Assembly: GCF_011927905.1 (NCBI RefSeq)
Contig: NZ_JAATJL010000001.1
Location: 744,001-808,000, forward strand
Length of the DNA stretch: 64,000 nt
From: Arthrobacter pigmenti
GTDB lineage: Bacteria; Actinomycetota; Actinomycetes; Actinomycetales; Micrococcaceae
Reading direction: 5' to 3'
Shown here: piece after piece, positions 62,992 through 64,000 of the stretch
Layout: each line of letters begins with the position of its first letter
How positions within the stretch are numbered: position 1 is the stretch's first letter
The notes under the pieces: model-generated
The model's input: only the letters and a program-made list of their open reading frames with translations
Told to the model about the DNA's origin: nothing
The model's database searches: none
Position numbers and translations under genes: made by a program

Positions 62992-64000
62992 ATGCGTACG
63001 CCCGAAGTCCGGTTGGCACAACACGTGAGCAGCTCCACCGGAAACCGTGTCCCCCTGTCCGTCCTCGACCTCGCGACTGTTGGCGTCGGCCGAACCAGCG
63101 CCCAGGCCCTCGCCGACAGCACCCGGCTCGCCGTTGAAGCCGATCGTCTGGGGTTCACCCGGTTCTGGGTGGCGGAGCACCACAACATGCCCTCCGTGGC
63201 ATCCACGAGCCCGGCGGTCCTGATCGCCCACCTCGGAGCGCACACCGAGCGGATTCGCCTCGGGTCCGGCGGGGTCATGCTGCCCAACCATGCCCCGTTT
63301 GTTGTCGCGGAGCAGTTCGCGCTGCTCGAAGCCCTTCAGCCCGGACGTGTGGACCTTGGCATCGGCCGCGCCCCTGGAACTGACCAGATGACCGCGATGG
63401 CCTTGCGCCGCCAGGTGGATGGACTCGGCGTGGAAGAGTTCCCCCAACACGTGCTCGAGGTCCTCGCACTCTTGGGGGATAACCGCACGCCCGAGAGGGC
63501 GGCGAGGCTGGCAGCCACTCCCGCACCGTCGTCGTTCCCTGAAGTCTGGCTCCTCGGATCCAGCGGATACTCCGCCCAGCTGGCCGGGATGCTGGGACTG
63601 CGGTACAGCTACGCCCACCACTTCGGGAACGAGGACCCGGCGGCCGTCATGCGGTTGTACCGGTCCAATTTCCAGCCCTCGCCGGTGCTCGCGGAACCCT
63701 ATGCAATGCTTGCGACCTCCGCCCTCACCGCCGAAACCGAGGAGGAAGCCCGGTACCTCGCCGGTCCGGCGCAGGTCATGGCACTGTCCCTGCGTTCCGG
63801 GCGGCCCGCTCCCATTGTGTCCCCGCAGGAGGCCGCGGAGCGCGTCCTGACGGAGCAGGAGCAGACGATGCTCCAGCACCTCCCCGCGATCAAAACGGTC
63901 GGCACTCCTGGGCAGGTCACGGCGCGGCTGGATGAGTTGGTGGAAATCACCGGTGCGCAGGAGCTGATGATCACCGGAACAACGTACGACGTCGGCAGCC
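62992..64000 (+). CDS. Luciferase-like (LLM class) flavin-dependent oxidoreductase, 3' truncated
   Basis: The frame is open to the window end; at least 336 residues of a bacterial-luciferase-family TIM barrel are seen: VPLSVLDLATVGVGRTSAQA, RLGFTRFWVAEHHNMPSVAS, IRLGSGGVMLPNHAPFVVAE, QFALLEALQPGRVDLGIGRA and VWLLGSSGYSAQLAGMLGLR with YSYAHHF. These match the MsnO8/YhbW-type LLM group. The start is ATG 62992, or GTG 63025 in frame; neither has a strong ribosome site. It would use reduced FMN. It follows the M20 gene by 33 nt. Confidence 0.9.
   Translation, partial: MRTPEVRLAQHVSSSTGNRVPLSVLDLATVGVGRTSAQALADSTRLAVEADRLGFTRFWVAEHHNMPSVASTSPAVLIAHLGAHTERIRLGSGGVMLPNHAPFVVAEQFALLEALQPGRVDLGIGRAPGTDQMTAMALRRQVDGLGVEEFPQHVLEVLALLGDNRTPERAARLAATPAPSSFPEVWLLGSSGYSAQLAGMLGLRYSYAHHFGNEDPAAVMRLYRSNFQPSPVLAEPYAMLATSALTAETEEEARYLAGPAQVMALSLRSGRPAPIVSPQEAAERVLTEQEQTMLQHLPAIKTVGTPGQVTARLDELVEITGAQELMITGTTYDVGS

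Noticed and set aside
62146-63879. A 577-codon minus-strand frame across the M20 and LLM genes
   Set aside because: Both plus-strand genes have complete family motifs; the minus frame reads Gly/Arg/His-rich non-homologous sequence.

Overview
The window is about 64 kb of high-GC DNA. GTG and TTG starts are common, purine-rich ribosome binding sites are clear, and a monomeric NADP-isocitrate dehydrogenase, an actinobacterial SdhCDAB, a class F sortase and a chaplin-like wall protein are present. This suggests an actinobacterium of the Micrococcaceae (Arthrobacter-like). That is inference from gene content; no rRNA or other marker is present. I see no tRNA, rRNA, CRISPR array, insertion sequence or prophage.

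Layout. 0-10 kb holds accessory catabolism: the end of a sugar ABC importer with a GH130 phosphorylase, an amidohydrolase/amino-acid permease pair opposite a TetR regulator, a metallophosphoesterase, a Stealth sugar-phosphate transferase, ferritin and a PIG-L deacetylase. 9.9-19.8 kb is a coherent hexuronate island: D-mannonate dehydratase, fructuronate reductase-type dehydrogenase, an M24/creatinase-like protein, a TRAP transporter (fused DctQM plus DctP), a LacI regulator and UxaC. Two copies of a CAACCGGTTG palindrome flank the regulator and probably tie the island together. KDG kinase and aldolase are not in the window.

19.8-34.2 kb mixes a possible DNA-repair protein, a GT4 glycosyltransferase, DUF1684, TauE and DUF6350 proteins, purN, a secreted alpha-amylase, an MFS carrier, purH and icd. 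34.3-37.8 kb encodes two exported repeat proteins: a Val/Pro-repeat protein and a ten-copy chaplin-like protein with a Pro-Thr-Asp stalk and an LAQTG sorting signal. 37.9-44.2 kb has a frameshifted bile-acid-symporter-family gene, an ArsR/MFS/oxidoreductase cluster with a near-perfect ArsR operator, a gamma-carbonic anhydrase, and an AbiEi-like/endonuclease-fold gene lying between two arrays of about 21-bp repeats.

44-47.7 kb is a one-carbon locus. A DUF1737 small protein and purU are divergent from glyA, a 49-codon Cys-rich small ORF and folD, and the glyA leader carries a probable ZTP (pfl) riboswitch. With purN and purH elsewhere in the window, this links purine synthesis to folate one-carbon supply. 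47.8-56.8 kb holds a three-gene ABC exporter, a VOC protein, a CHRD-protein/sortase F pair, exonuclease III, trpS, a 2H phosphoesterase and a YihY membrane protein. 56.9-60.3 kb is sdhCDAB, followed by manC, an M20 amidohydrolase and a truncated luciferase-like oxidoreductase.

Most notable: the chaplin-like repeat surface protein, the repeat arrays around the AbiEi-like gene, the Cys-rich small ORF between glyA and folD, the ZTP leader, a strongly over-represented 11-mer ACGACGACGGC that also builds two terminators and a riboswitch stem, and several long palindromes between convergent genes.
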